From Jiangella muralis (GTDB taxonomy: Bacteria > Actinomycetota > Actinomycetes > Jiangellales > Jiangellaceae): DNA of 64,000 nt. Position 1 is the stretch's first letter. Each line of letters starts with the position of its first letter. The notes beneath the pieces are model-generated. The model was not told the DNA's origin. It searched no databases and saw only the letters and a list, made by a program, of their open reading frames with translations. Shown in pieces: positions 42,168-50,738 of the stretch. Made by a program: the position numbers and the translations under genes. The stretch is taken from positions 172,506 through 236,505 of the forward strand of contig NZ_LFXL01000027.1 in the NCBI RefSeq assembly GCF_001270745.1, written 5' to 3'.

Positions 42168-43307
42168 ATGGCGATGACCGTCCGGGCGCTGGGCCGCGCC
42201 ACGCTGGCCCGGCAGCTGCTGCTGGAGCGCGCGTCGCTCGACGTCGTCGACGCCGTCGGGCGGCTGGTCGCGTTGCAGGCGCAGCACCCGGCGTCGCCGT
42301 ACCTGGCGCTGTGGAACCGGCTCGACGGCTTCGACCCGGCCGACCTCGACGCCGCGTTCGCCGAGCGCACGCTGGTCAAGGCGACGCTGATGCGCATCAC
42401 CCTGCACGCCGTGCCCGCCGCCGACTACCCGCGCTGGCAGCAGGCCATGCAGCCGACGCTGCGGGCGTCGCGGCTCAACGACCGCCGGTTCCGGGTCACC
42501 GGGCTGGGCCACGCCGACGCCGAGGCGGCCATCCCGGCGCTGCTCGACTACCTCGACACGCCCCGCAGCGGGCCCGACTGCGAGGCCTGGCTCACCGAGC
42601 GGCACGGCGCGCCGATGAAGGGGCTGTGGTGGGCGTTGCGGCAGTTCGCGCCCGTGCAGCACGCGCCCACCGGCCCGCCGTGGTCGTTCGGCCTCCGCCC
42701 GGCCCACGTCGCGGCCGCCGACCCGCCCGGCATCGCCGACGACGACACCGCCGCGGCCGCGCTGGCGGCACTGTTCCGCCGCTACGTCGCCGCCTTCGGG
42801 CCGGTGTCCATGCCCGACTTCGCCCAGTTCGCCATGCTCTACCGCGCACCGGCCCGGGCCGCCGTCGACGCCGTCGCCGATGAGCTGACCCGGCTCGACG
42901 GCCCCGGCGGCACGGTGCTCTACGACCTCCCCGGCGCGCCGCGGCCGGACGAGGACGTCCCGGCGCCGCCGCGGCTGCTGGCCATGTGGGACAGCGTGCT
43001 GCTCGTGCACGCCGATCGCGGCCGCGTCATCCCACCCGAGTTCCGCAAACTGATCACCCGCAGCAACGGCGACACCCTGCCCACGCTGCTGGTCGACGGC
43101 TTCGTCGCGGGCGTGTGGCGGCCGGTCGACGACGGCATCGAGGCCACGGCGTTCCGGCCGCTCTCAGCCGCCGAGTGGGACGGCCTGGCGAAGGAAGCCG
43201 CCGCGCTGTCCGCGCTGCTCGCCGAGCGCGACCCGACGGTGTACCGCCGCTACGACCGCTGGTGGGCCGGGCTGCCGGCGGCGGAGGTCCGGGTGCTTCC
43301 CCGCTGA
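42168..43307 (+). CDS. AlkZ-like winged-helix DNA glycosylase homologue, copy 2
   Basis: A 379-residue HTH_42/AlkZ-superfamily protein. It carries VGRLVALQAQHPASPYLALW, whose QAQ matches the catalytic QxQ of AlkZ, then LVKATLMRITLHAVPAADYP, a winged-helix FRRYVAAFGPVSMPDFAQFA and the C-terminal WDSVLLVHADRGRVIPPEFR. Conservation of QxQ makes it a better candidate glycosylase than copy 1. Start may be ATG 42168 or 42174. It follows phosphoketolase by 39 bp, with no functional link apparent. Confidence 0.8.
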   Translation: MAMTVRALGRATLARQLLLERASLDVVDAVGRLVALQAQHPASPYLALWNRLDGFDPADLDAAFAERTLVKATLMRITLHAVPAADYPRWQQAMQPTLRASRLNDRRFRVTGLGHADAEAAIPALLDYLDTPRSGPDCEAWLTERHGAPMKGLWWALRQFAPVQHAPTGPPWSFGLRPAHVAAADPPGIADDDTAAAALAALFRRYVAAFGPVSMPDFAQFAMLYRAPARAAVDAVADELTRLDGPGGTVLYDLPGAPRPDEDVPAPPRLLAMWDSVLLVHADRGRVIPPEFRKLITRSNGDTLPTLLVDGFVAGVWRPVDDGIEATAFRPLSAAEWDGLAKEAAALSALLAERDPTVYRRYDRWWAGLPAAEVRVLPR

Positions 43308-43385
43308 TGTGACCGGAACCACCATCCCGGCCGCCGAGTTTCCCGTACTACAAGCAGGTACCCGCACTGCATGGAGGTCGACCGG

Positions 43386-44072
43386 ATGTCTCTGCTCACC
43401 CGCCGCCGCGTGGTCATCGGCGTCGGCTCGCTGGCCGCCCTCGTGCTGATCGTCATCGGCGGCACCTACCTCTACGTCAACGTCATCAGCGGCGACGCGC
43501 CCGAACCGCTGGCCCTGGAGACGTCGCCGCCGCCCGCCACCGGCGCCACCGGCGACCTCGACGGAGCGTGGACGGTGGCCGGCGGGTCCGAGGCCGGCTA
43601 CCGGGTCGACGAGGTGCTCAACGGCCAGGACAACACCGTCGTCGGCCGCACCAGCGACGTCACCGGCCAGGTCACCGTGGCCGGTGACGAGGTGACGGAG
43701 GGCGAGGTCACCGTCGACATGACCACCGTGACGACCGACAGCGGCAGCCGCGACGGCCAGTTCCGCGGCCCGATCATGGAGACCGACCAGTTCCCGACGT
43801 CGACGTTCACGCTGACGTCGCCGGTGCCGCTGACCGGGCTCGACACCGGCGGCCCGGTCAGCGTCACGGCGACCGGCGACCTGACGGTGCGCGACGTCAC
43901 CCACTCGATCGAGATCCAGCTGGACCTGCAGCGCTCCGGCGACGGCGTCCAGGTGGCCGGCTCCGGCGAGATCCAGTTCTCCGACTTCGAGGTCAGCCCG
44001 CCGGACCTCGGCTTCGTCAAGGTCGAGGACCACGGCACGGTCGAGTTCCTGCTGACGCTCGGCCGCGGCTGA
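43386..44072 (+). CDS. YceI family protein with N-terminal anchor
   Basis: A 228-residue protein: an uncleaved signal/anchor helix (VVIGVGSLAALVLIVIGGTY), a Pro/Thr-rich linker, and a YceI lipocalin-like domain (DGAWTVAGGSEAGYRVDEVL, GEVTVDMTTVTTDSGSRDGQ, FPTSTFTLTSPVPLTG, DLTVRDVTHSIEIQLDLQ). YceI domains bind polyisoprenoids or other long lipids, here outside the membrane. ATG 43386 follows GGAGGTCGACCGG and is preferred to ATG 43371. Convergent with the LppM-like gene. Confidence 0.87.
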   Translation: MSLLTRRRVVIGVGSLAALVLIVIGGTYLYVNVISGDAPEPLALETSPPPATGATGDLDGAWTVAGGSEAGYRVDEVLNGQDNTVVGRTSDVTGQVTVAGDEVTEGEVTVDMTTVTTDSGSRDGQFRGPIMETDQFPTSTFTLTSPVPLTGLDTGGPVSVTATGDLTVRDVTHSIEIQLDLQRSGDGVQVAGSGEIQFSDFEVSPPDLGFVKVEDHGTVEFLLTLGRG

Positions 44073-44079
44073 CGCCGGG

Positions 44080-44952
44080 TCAGCGCGGGGCGGCCGGTGG
44101 CTCCGGCTGGTCGCCCTCGCCCGGCTCGGCCTCCGGCGGGGCCGGGAGCGGCGTGGTCGGCTGCACCGGCGCGGCGGCCTCCGGCGCCGTTCCCGCCGGA
44201 GGACCGGGCGGCGGCGGGGGGACCGGACCGGCCGTCGCCGTCTCGGCGGGCGGGGCCTGGTCGCGGTTGCGGGACAGGAAGAACAGCAGTCCGGCGAGGC
44301 CCAGCACCACGGCCACGACGAGGATCCAGATCCACACCGGGATACCGTCGCCGCCACCGCCGCCGCCGGAGTCGGCGGACCGGGCGCTGATCTCGTTGGT
44401 CTCGCCCGCGACCGGGGACCAGGTGACGGTGGTGCCGTCGAGCTCGCCGTTGTGCTCGGTGACCTCGCCCGGGAAGGTGATGGCGACGCGCAGCTCCATG
44501 GTGTCCATCAGCCCGCTCATGTCGCCGAACGGCATCTCCTCGCTGTCGAACTCCTCCGCCATGGCCTCGGGGTCCATGTCGGTCAGGTCGAGATTGCCGC
44601 CGACGACGATCTCGTCGCCCTCGTGGGCGATGCTGAACGTCCCGTCCTGGGCGAACTCCGACAGCGGCACGTCCTCGAAGACGTAGCGCTGGCCGATGAA
44701 GTCGTCGTCCTCGTAGTCCTCGGCCTCGGCGCCCTCGGGGAGGTCGTCGATCCCACCGCTGAGCAGGTCTTCCGGGTCTTCGCCCATCGACTCGGCCATC
44801 GCGGACACGTCGCGGCTGATGGCGAAGACCATCTCGCCGTCGACGGTGTCGTCGGAGGACACGTCGAGCTGCATATCGATCTTGAAGCACCCGGTGAGCA
44901 GCAGCGCCGTGGCCGCCACCGCCAGGGCGCGCACAGGTCGCGTTCGATTCAT
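44080..44952 (-). CDS. LppM-like lipoprotein with C-terminal helix
   Basis: A 290-residue lipoprotein: signal with lipobox LLLTGC (C22), then an LppM/DUF3153-like domain (CFKIDMQLDVSSDDTVDGEM, FAISRDVSAMAESMGEDPED, GQRYVFEDVPLSEFAQ, MELRVAITFPGEVTEHNG) followed by a Gly-rich linker, one transmembrane helix (IPVWIWILVVAVVLGLAGLL) and a Pro-rich cytoplasmic tail (PPPPPGPPAGT). Mycobacterial LppM affects phagosome maturation; in a soil actinomycete the role is unknown. Encoded convergently with YceI and divergently from the BtuF-like gene. Confidence 0.78.
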   Translation of the reverse strand: MNRTRPVRALAVAATALLLTGCFKIDMQLDVSSDDTVDGEMVFAISRDVSAMAESMGEDPEDLLSGGIDDLPEGAEAEDYEDDDFIGQRYVFEDVPLSEFAQDGTFSIAHEGDEIVVGGNLDLTDMDPEAMAEEFDSEEMPFGDMSGLMDTMELRVAITFPGEVTEHNGELDGTTVTWSPVAGETNEISARSADSGGGGGGDGIPVWIWILVVAVVLGLAGLLFFLSRNRDQAPPAETATAGPVPPPPPGPPAGTAPEAAAPVQPTTPLPAPPEAEPGEGDQPEPPAAPR

Positions 44953-44992
44953 GGGGCGCAGCCTGGCACAACGATCCGGCTACCGTGAAGGG

Positions 44993-45880
44993 GTGCGCAT
45001 CGTCTCATTGCTCCCGTCCACGACGGAGATCCTGTTCGCGCTCGGCGCCGGCAACGACGTCGTCGGCGTGACGTTCGAGTGCGACTACCCGGCCGTGGCC
45101 CGGTCCAGACGCATCGTCTCGACCAGCACCCTGCCCGAGGGCATCGGCCCGGCCGAGATCGACCGGCTGGTGGCGCAGCGCATGGCGGCCGGCGAGGACC
45201 TCTACCTCCTGGACGAGGGCGCGCTGGCCGGGCTGGACGCGGATCTCGTCGTCACCCAGGACCTCTGTGCGGTGTGTGCCGTCGACGTCAGTGAGGTGCA
45301 CGACGCGCTGACGCACCTGGGCTGCACGGCCGACGTGCTGACGATCGACCCGCAGGATCTCGGCGAGGTGCTGGAGTCGGTCCGGCGCATCGGCGCCGCG
45401 GTCGGCGCACGGGAGCGGGCCGACGAGCTGGTCCGGGACCTGACCGGGCGACCCGACGTCGTCCGGTCGAAGGTCGCGGGGCGGACACCGGTGCCGGCGA
45501 TGGTGCTGGAGTGGACCGATCCGCCGTTCGCGCCGGGCCACTGGGTCCCGGACATGGTGACGGCGGCGGGTGGCACGTCGGTGCTGGGCACGGCCGGCGA
45601 ACGCTCGTACCGCATCGACGCCGCGACACTGGCCGGCTGCGGCGCCGACGTCATCGTCTGCGCGCCGTGCGGCTACGGCCTGGACGAGTCCGCGCGGCTG
45701 GCCGCCGAGCTGGTCGCCGGTGGCGGGCTGCCGGCCGTGCCGGTGTGGGCGGTCGACGCGAACGCCTCGTTCGCCCGCCCCGGACCCCGCCTCGTCGACG
45801 GTGTCGAGGCACTGGCGGCCATCCTGCATCCCGGCGCCGCCGGCGAGCCGGCCCCGGCGCTGGCCCGGCGTATCGCTTGA
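44993..45880 (+). CDS. BtuF-like cobalamin-type binding protein, no signal peptide
   Basis: A 295-residue type III periplasmic-binding-protein fold: MRIVSLLPSTTEILFALGAG at the start is the BtuF/FecB hallmark, followed by VVGVTFECDYP, LDADLVVTQDLCAVCAVDV with three cysteines, and LAGCGADVIVCAPCGYGLD. Unlike transport-associated BtuF it lacks a signal peptide and any ABC transporter neighbours. Cytosolic proteins of this kind are annotated as cobalamin-binding; the DLCAVCAVD cysteine cluster is a subgroup trait and could bind a metal. GTG 44993 starts directly at the domain. Confidence 0.8.
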   Translation: MRIVSLLPSTTEILFALGAGNDVVGVTFECDYPAVARSRRIVSTSTLPEGIGPAEIDRLVAQRMAAGEDLYLLDEGALAGLDADLVVTQDLCAVCAVDVSEVHDALTHLGCTADVLTIDPQDLGEVLESVRRIGAAVGARERADELVRDLTGRPDVVRSKVAGRTPVPAMVLEWTDPPFAPGHWVPDMVTAAGGTSVLGTAGERSYRIDAATLAGCGADVIVCAPCGYGLDESARLAAELVAGGGLPAVPVWAVDANASFARPGPRLVDGVEALAAILHPGAAGEPAPALARRIA

Positions 45881-45887
45881 CGCGCCG

Positions 45888-46340
45888 TCAGGCGGCGGCG
45901 CGCAGGAGGTCCAGCGCCTGGTCGGCGTGCTTCTCCATGGCCAGCTCGCTGCGGACGACGCCCAGCACGCGAGCGTCGGCGCCGATGACGAAGGTCTGGC
46001 GCTTCACCGGTAGCGCGCCCAGCCGCCGCTTGACGCCGAACTGGGCGGCGACCGTGCGCTCGGGGTCGCTGAGCAGCGGGTACCCGAGGTCGTTGCCGGC
46101 GGCGAAGGCCTGCTGCTTCTCGACCGCGTCGGCGCTGATGCCGACCGGCTGGGCGCCGGCGGCGGCGAACTCGGCGGCGAGGTCGCGGAAGTGGCAGGCC
46201 TCGGCCGTGCAGCCGCGGCTCATCGCGGCGGGATAGAAGAACAGCACCACGGGGCCGGCGGCCAGCAGCTCGCTGAGCCGGCGCGGGGTGCCGGACTGGT
46301 CGGGGAGAACGAAGTCGTGGACGGGGTCACCGACATCCAT
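45888..46340 (-). CDS. Bcp-type peroxiredoxin
   Basis: A 150-residue thiol peroxidase of the AhpC/TSA superfamily, Bcp/PrxQ type. Peroxidatic C44 and resolving C49 lie in SRGCTAEACHFRD, and FVLPDQSGTPRRL, GISADAVEKQQAFA, LLSDPERTVAAQFGVK complete the pattern. The usual PKxxTPGCT is PAAMSRGCT, so the Thr before the active Cys is replaced by Ser-Arg-Gly; activity should remain. It reduces peroxides in the cytosol with thioredoxin-type donors. Convergent with the BtuF-like gene. Confidence 0.87.
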   Translation of the reverse strand: MDVGDPVHDFVLPDQSGTPRRLSELLAAGPVVLFFYPAAMSRGCTAEACHFRDLAAEFAAAGAQPVGISADAVEKQQAFAAGNDLGYPLLSDPERTVAAQFGVKRRLGALPVKRQTFVIGADARVLGVVRSELAMEKHADQALDLLRAAA

Positions 46341-46365
46341 GCCGTCATCCTGCCATCGCCGACGA

Positions 46366-46917
46366 TCAGGCCGTGAGCGCCGCCGCGATCAGCAGGACGG
46401 CCGACGCCGTCAGCACCGCGATGCTCGCCACCGCGGGCACCGCCACCACCCCGCCGGACGCCTCGAAGCGGCGCGCCTCCCAGCGCTGCCGCACCGCCAG
46501 CAGGGCCGGCGCCGGACGCCGTCCGGCCAGGGCGACGGCGTCGCGCTCCAGCACGCCGCCGGGCGTGACGTGACGGTCGTAGAGCGCGGACATCGACGCG
46601 GGACCGGGCGCCGCGGCGGCGCGGCAGTCGACGTCGCCGGCGCGCAGCCGCAGCGACCAGCCGAAGCTGGCGTCGTCGAGCGCCGACCAGCCGATGCGCA
46701 CGTTCCGCAGCGGGTTGCGGACGGTGACCGCGGCGTCGTCGATGACCACCGCCGGCCGCCAGCACACCACCCAGAGCAGCCCGCTCGCCGCCGCCGCGAA
46801 CAGCAGCCCGGAGCCGCCCGGCGGCCACGCCGCCACCAGCCATCCGAGCACGGCGGCCCAGCCGGCCACGGCCACGGCGCGACCCAGCGCGTGCCTGAGC
46901 ACCACCGGGTTGGTCAC
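46366..46917 (-). CDS. Small membrane protein with PH-like domain
   Basis: A protein of about 183 residues with an N-terminal pair of helices (LGRAVAVAGWAAVLGWLVAA, LLFAAAASGLLWVVC), a central bacterial-PH-like segment (RPAVVIDDAAVTVRNPLRNV, RIGWSALDDASFGWSLRL) and a C-terminal helix (VASIAVLTASAVLLIAAAL). The INNPLR-type block after the second helix is typical of actinobacterial PH-domain membrane proteins. Function is unknown. The start is uncertain: GTG 46917 is taken, with ATG 46935 and 46947 possible. Confidence 0.65.
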   Translation of the reverse strand: MTNPVVLRHALGRAVAVAGWAAVLGWLVAAWPPGGSGLLFAAAASGLLWVVCWRPAVVIDDAAVTVRNPLRNVRIGWSALDDASFGWSLRLRAGDVDCRAAAAPGPASMSALYDRHVTPGGVLERDAVALAGRRPAPALLAVRQRWEARRFEASGGVVAVPAVASIAVLTASAVLLIAAALTA

Positions 46918-46997
46918 GGGTCGATCATGGCACATGACCTGGTGCAACCGTTCTGACCGACCGATGCGTCATCCTCTATGTGCGTCGGTGATACAGG

Positions 46998-47960
46998 ATG
47001 GTGGTACGGATGCGGCTGCGGGCGGGTGCGGCATTCCTCCTCGTGCTGCTCACCTGCTGCGGTGGCCCGTCCGGCACCGCCGACGGACCGTCCGGCACGA
47101 AGACCGGAGCGGCGCCCGCCGCGACCCGCGTCTGCGACCTGCTCGACCCGGACGAGGTGCGCTCGATCTACGCCGGCATGCGCATCAGCCTGACGGACTA
47201 TGCGGGCCCCGTCGGTGACCCGTCGTTCGACAGCTGCCAGATCACCGTCGACCACGGCACCACCACCAGCCCGCTGATCCCGTTCCAGCTCCAGGTCTCC
47301 ATCGACCCCGTCTCGCCCGCCGACTACCAGGAGCTGCTGGACCGGTACGTCGCCGACGGCATGGGCTCCAGCACGCCGGTCCCCGGCCTGGGCGAGGCGG
47401 CGCACGTCGTCGGGGCCGGCCACCTGCAGGTCTACGACGACGGCAAGGTGCTGCGGGTCCAGGGCGGCGGCGACGAGAACGCCATCCGGCTGGCCGAGCT
47501 GGTGCTGCCGCGGCTGCCGGAGCTGGCACCGGCGCCCGAGGTGGGCACCGAGCCCGCCTGCGACGTCGTCACCGCGCAGGCCGAGGCGGTGCTGGGCGCG
47601 CCGGCGGAGGAGCGGCGCGACCGTCAAACGGTCGACGAGCTGCGCTGCGAGTGGGCCGCTGGGCACGAGGTCGTGTCCGTGACCGTCCGCGGCTACGGCG
47701 ACGAGGTGGGCCGCATGTGGGCGGCCGAACTACCGGGCGCCGAGACGATCGACGTCGGCGGGCTGCGCGACAACGGCGTGTACCTGCCCACCGGCGGCGT
47801 CTACTGCTGGATGGGCGTCCAGCAGGTCGGCATGTACGTCCGGCATCGTCCGCACGACCCCGACGACGACCGCGACCTGCTGGTCGGGCTGGCCGCCGCG
47901 TTTGCGCCGAAGCTCCTCGACCTCGCGCCCCGGGTGGCCCCGCCCGAGGCGGGGCACTGA
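46998..47960 (+). CDS. Exported lipoprotein, DUF3558-like
   Basis: A 320-residue lipoprotein. The signal peptide RAGAAFLLVLLTCCGG ends in a lipobox (LLTC). The mature part begins with a Thr/Gly-rich spacer and contains two similar halves, each starting with a Cys-Asp pair: TRVCDLLDPDEVRSIY with DSCQITV, and EPACDVVTAQAEAVLG with LRCEWAA. This two-cysteine arrangement resembles DUF3558 family lipoproteins of actinobacteria, here duplicated. Function unknown. ATG 46998 is preferred; no strong ribosome binding site. Confidence 0.65.
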   Translation: MVVRMRLRAGAAFLLVLLTCCGGPSGTADGPSGTKTGAAPAATRVCDLLDPDEVRSIYAGMRISLTDYAGPVGDPSFDSCQITVDHGTTTSPLIPFQLQVSIDPVSPADYQELLDRYVADGMGSSTPVPGLGEAAHVVGAGHLQVYDDGKVLRVQGGGDENAIRLAELVLPRLPELAPAPEVGTEPACDVVTAQAEAVLGAPAEERRDRQTVDELRCEWAAGHEVVSVTVRGYGDEVGRMWAAELPGAETIDVGGLRDNGVYLPTGGVYCWMGVQQVGMYVRHRPHDPDDDRDLLVGLAAAFAPKLLDLAPRVAPPEAGH

Positions 47961-47978
47961 ACCAGCGGCGAGCCGGGA

Positions 47979-48470
47979 TCAGCGCGGCAGGTGCGCCTCG
48001 ATCGCGGCCACGAGCTCGTCGGACTCGGGCTCGACCCGCGGGCGGAACCGGCCGAGCACGTCGCCGTCGGCGGAGACCAGGAACTTCTCGAAGTTCCACT
48101 GGACGTCGCCGGCCTCGCCGCCGGCGTCGGCGACCTGGGTCAGCGCGGCGTAGAGCGGCTGCTGCCCCGGCCCGTTGACGTCGGCCTTCTCGTACAGCGG
48201 GAACGTCACGCCGTAGGTGGTGGAGCAGAACTCCTGGATCTCGTCGGCGGTGCCGGGCTCCTGGCCGCCGAACTGGTTGCACGGGAAGCCGAGCACGGTG
48301 AAGCCGCGTCCGGCGTAGCGCTCCTGCAGCCGCTCGAGGCCCTCGTACTGCGGGGTCAGGCCGCACTTCGACGCGACGTTGACCAGCAGCAGGAGGTTCC
48401 CGCGGTGGTCGGCGAGCGAACCGCCGGCGCCGTCGATGGTGTGCAGCGGAATGTCGTACAGGCTGGTCAC
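47979..48470 (-). CDS. Glutathione peroxidase family protein
   Basis: A 163-residue peroxidase of the GPx fold. Catalytic residues are C36 in NVASKCGLTPQYEGL, Gln in GFPCNQFGGQEPG, and Trp/Asn in VQWNFEKFLVS. The catalytic residue is Cys, not selenocysteine. In bacteria such enzymes normally use thioredoxin, which fits actinomycetes that lack glutathione. SLYDIPLHTIDGAGGSL at the start is typical. It stands convergent with the DUF3558-like lipoprotein gene and divergent from a GNAT gene. Confidence 0.9.
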   Translation of the reverse strand: MTSLYDIPLHTIDGAGGSLADHRGNLLLLVNVASKCGLTPQYEGLERLQERYAGRGFTVLGFPCNQFGGQEPGTADEIQEFCSTTYGVTFPLYEKADVNGPGQQPLYAALTQVADAGGEAGDVQWNFEKFLVSADGDVLGRFRPRVEPESDELVAAIEAHLPR

Positions 48471-48555
48471 GCGGGCTCCTCACGCCTGGCTGATGTGTCC
48501 CCTCGGAAGACAACCACACGGCCGGCGCCGTTCTTCCGGCGCCTACTCTGACGGC

Positions 48556-49044
48556 ATGGAGATCAGGGACGCCCGGGCCGAGGACTGGCCGGCCATCTGG
48601 CCGATCCTGCGGCAGATCGTCGCGGCCGGCGAGACCTACACACTGCCGCGCGACCTCGACGCGGAGCTGGGGCGGCGGATCTGGCTGCTGGAGCCGCCGG
48701 ACCGCACCGTCGTCGCCGTCGACGAGGACGGGACGGTGCTCGGCTCGGCGAAGATGAACCGCAACCACATGGGCCCGGCGTCGCACGTCGCCAGCGCCAG
48801 CTTCATCGTCGCGCCGGAGCACGCCGGCCAGGGCGTCGGGCGGGCGCTGGGCGAGTACGTCATCGACTGGGCCCGCGGCGCCGGGTACCGCGCGATGCAG
48901 TTCAACGCGGTGGTCGAGACCAACACCCGCGCGGTCGCGCTGTGGCGCTCGCTCGGGTTCGAGGTCATCGGGACGCTACCGGAGGGCTTCCAGCACCCCG
49001 TGCACGGCTACGTCGGGTTGCACATCATGCACCGGCGGCTGTGA
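48556..49044 (+). CDS. GNAT family N-acetyltransferase
   Basis: A 162-residue acetyl-CoA-dependent acetyltransferase. Motif A for CoA binding is VAPEHAGQGVGRALGEYVID (QGVGRAL), followed by MQFNAVVETNTRAVALWRSL and GFEVIGTLPEGFQHP, a phosphinothricin-acetyltransferase-like ending. Substrate is unknown. ATG 48556 is clear; it is divergent from glutathione peroxidase. Its 3' end overlaps the convergent nucleotidyltransferase-like gene by 20 bp. Confidence 0.87.
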   Translation: MEIRDARAEDWPAIWPILRQIVAAGETYTLPRDLDAELGRRIWLLEPPDRTVVAVDEDGTVLGSAKMNRNHMGPASHVASASFIVAPEHAGQGVGRALGEYVIDWARGAGYRAMQFNAVVETNTRAVALWRSLGFEVIGTLPEGFQHPVHGYVGLHIMHRRL

Positions 49045-49957
49045 CGGCGGACGGTTCCAGGTCGCGGCGGCGCAGGTCGCTGAGCCAGGCGTCGACCCGC
49101 GCGATGTCGGGGCCGGGCGACAGGTGCGACGCGGCGGCGGCCTCGTCCAGCTGCTGCTGCAACTCGACGCGGTAGGCGTCGGCCTGGTCCCACGGCAGGG
49201 CGCCGGAGCGGACGGCGGCCAGCCGGTCGAGATGTTCCTCGGCCGGGACGCCGACGTCGCCGGTGCGCAGCAGCGCCTGCCCGTCGACCAGCAGCCGCAG
49301 CAGGTCGGCCGCGGCCGCCGCCTGCTCGTCGTCCGGGTCGTCGTCGCCGGCCAGCCGGGTGAAGCCGGCCAGCACGTGGTCGGCGTAGGCGGCGGAGATG
49401 GTCTGCGACAGGAACGCCGGACGCAGGTCGAGCAGCTCGCGGCCGAGGTCGCTGACCCACACCCGGCGCGGCGACCACAACAGCTCCAGGCAGATCGGGT
49501 CGGCGTCGAGGGCCAGCCGGCAGAACTGCTCGACCTCCCACGACAGCCACGACGCCCCCGGCCCGACGACCTGCTCGGGCGGCTTGCGCAGCGACCAGAA
49601 CGCGGCCGTGGGCGCCTGGTAGATGGCGCGCACCGTCAGTTCGGCGCCGGGATCGGCGGGCACGTGGCCGACGACGGCCGCGAACAGCGTGCGCGCGACG
49701 ACGAGGTCGTCGGGCGCGCCGGAGCGGACCGGCTCGGGCAGCTCGGACGGCGGGTCGGCGAGCGTGCTGAGCTGCTCGGGCGCGACCTCGACCAGCCGGC
49801 CGCCGGCCAGCGCGACGGTGTACGTGCCGCCGGCCTCGCGGACGACGCGTCCGGCGAGGCCGCGGCCGGTCCCCGGCGCGGCGGCGTCGGCCGGGGTGCC
49901 GTGCACGACGACCTGCGTGCCGACCGGGACTCGCGCAGGGGCGCTCAGGCGAGACAT
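49025..49957 (-). CDS. RlaP-like nucleotidyltransferase homologue, catalytic motif lost
   Basis: A 310-residue protein. Residues 10-65 form a small beta-rich domain (VGTQVVVHGTPADAAAPG, VREAGGTYTVALAGGRLVEV). The rest matches actinobacterial nucleotidyltransferase-domain proteins of the RlaP type: YQAPTAAFWSLRKPPEQVVG, SWLSWEVEQFCRLALDADPI, LELLWSPRRVWVSDLGRELL, RPAFLSQTISAAYADHVLAG and a C-terminal helical tail. Where those proteins have the GS...SDxDxRG catalytic block, this one reads VVGHVPADPGAELTVRAIYQ, so the metal-binding aspartates are missing. A non-catalytic role is inferred. ATG 49957 follows GGGCGGC. Confidence 0.65.
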   Translation of the reverse strand: MSRLSAPARVPVGTQVVVHGTPADAAAPGTGRGLAGRVVREAGGTYTVALAGGRLVEVAPEQLSTLADPPSELPEPVRSGAPDDLVVARTLFAAVVGHVPADPGAELTVRAIYQAPTAAFWSLRKPPEQVVGPGASWLSWEVEQFCRLALDADPICLELLWSPRRVWVSDLGRELLDLRPAFLSQTISAAYADHVLAGFTRLAGDDDPDDEQAAAAADLLRLLVDGQALLRTGDVGVPAEEHLDRLAAVRSGALPWDQADAYRVELQQQLDEAAAASHLSPGPDIARVDAWLSDLRRRDLEPSAVTAAGA

Positions 49958-50072
49958 GCCGCCCATTCTCGCCCGCGACCCGGCCGCCCGTCCGACGATC
50001 CATCGGGTTTCAACCGTTTGGACCGGATCATTTTTGATCGGCAGGTACTCGCGCCGCCGGTAGGTTGAGCGT

Positions 50073-50735
50073 ATGAGCGAGCAGCAGTGGAACGCGGTCG
50101 ACCGCTACATCGGCGAACACCTGCTCGGCCCCGACCCCGTCCTCGACGACGCGCTGCGCGACAGCGACGCCGCCGGGCTGCCGGCCATCAACGTCGCACC
50201 CAACCAGGGCAAGTTCCTGCAGCTGTTGACGTTGATCGCGGGGGCGCGGCGGGTGCTCGAGATCGGGACGCTCGGCGGCTACAGCACCATCTGGCTGGCC
50301 CGGGCGCTGCCCGCCGACGGCCGGCTGGTCACGCTCGAGGCCGACCCCACTCACGCCGAGGTGGCGACGGCCAACCTGCGCCGCGCCGGGTTGCTCGACC
50401 GCGTCGACGTGCGGGTCGGCCCGGCGCTGGACACCCTCCCGCAGCTGCAGGGGCCGTTCGATCTCGTCTTCATCGACGCCGACAAGCCGTCCAACCGCGA
50501 CTACGTCGGCTGGGCGCTGCGGCTCTCCCGGCGCGGCACCGTCATCGTCGTCGACAACGTCGTGCGCGGCGGGCGGGTCATCGACGCCACCACCGGCGAC
50601 GCGGCGGTCGACGGCACCCGGCGGCTGTTCGAGTACGTCGCCACCGAGCCGCGGCTCTCCGCGACCGCCGTCCAGACCGTCGGCGGCAAGGGCTACGACG
50701 GCTTCCTGCTCGCCGTGGTGACCGCCGATGTCTGA
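50073..50735 (+). CDS. O-methyltransferase (CCoAOMT-like)
   Basis: A 220-residue S-adenosylmethionine-dependent O-methyltransferase of the caffeoyl-CoA/catechol type. The SAM site is VLEIGTLGGYSTIWLARALP and LVTLEADPTHAEVATANL; the metal site is DLVFIDADKPSN and IVVDNVVRGGRV, with the two Asp and Asn ligands. It methylates a catechol-like small molecule, identity unknown. It is 3 bp from the end of the convergent WYL regulator gene. Confidence 0.88.
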   Translation: MSEQQWNAVDRYIGEHLLGPDPVLDDALRDSDAAGLPAINVAPNQGKFLQLLTLIAGARRVLEIGTLGGYSTIWLARALPADGRLVTLEADPTHAEVATANLRRAGLLDRVDVRVGPALDTLPQLQGPFDLVFIDADKPSNRDYVGWALRLSRRGTVIVVDNVVRGGRVIDATTGDAAVDGTRRLFEYVATEPRLSATAVQTVGGKGYDGFLLAVVTADV

Positions 50736-50738
50736 GGG

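Noticed and set aside
39927..43010. 1027-residue minus-strand frame opposite phosphoketolase
   Set aside because: High-GC antisense shadow; the plus strand encodes a complete phosphoketolase and an AlkZ-like protein.
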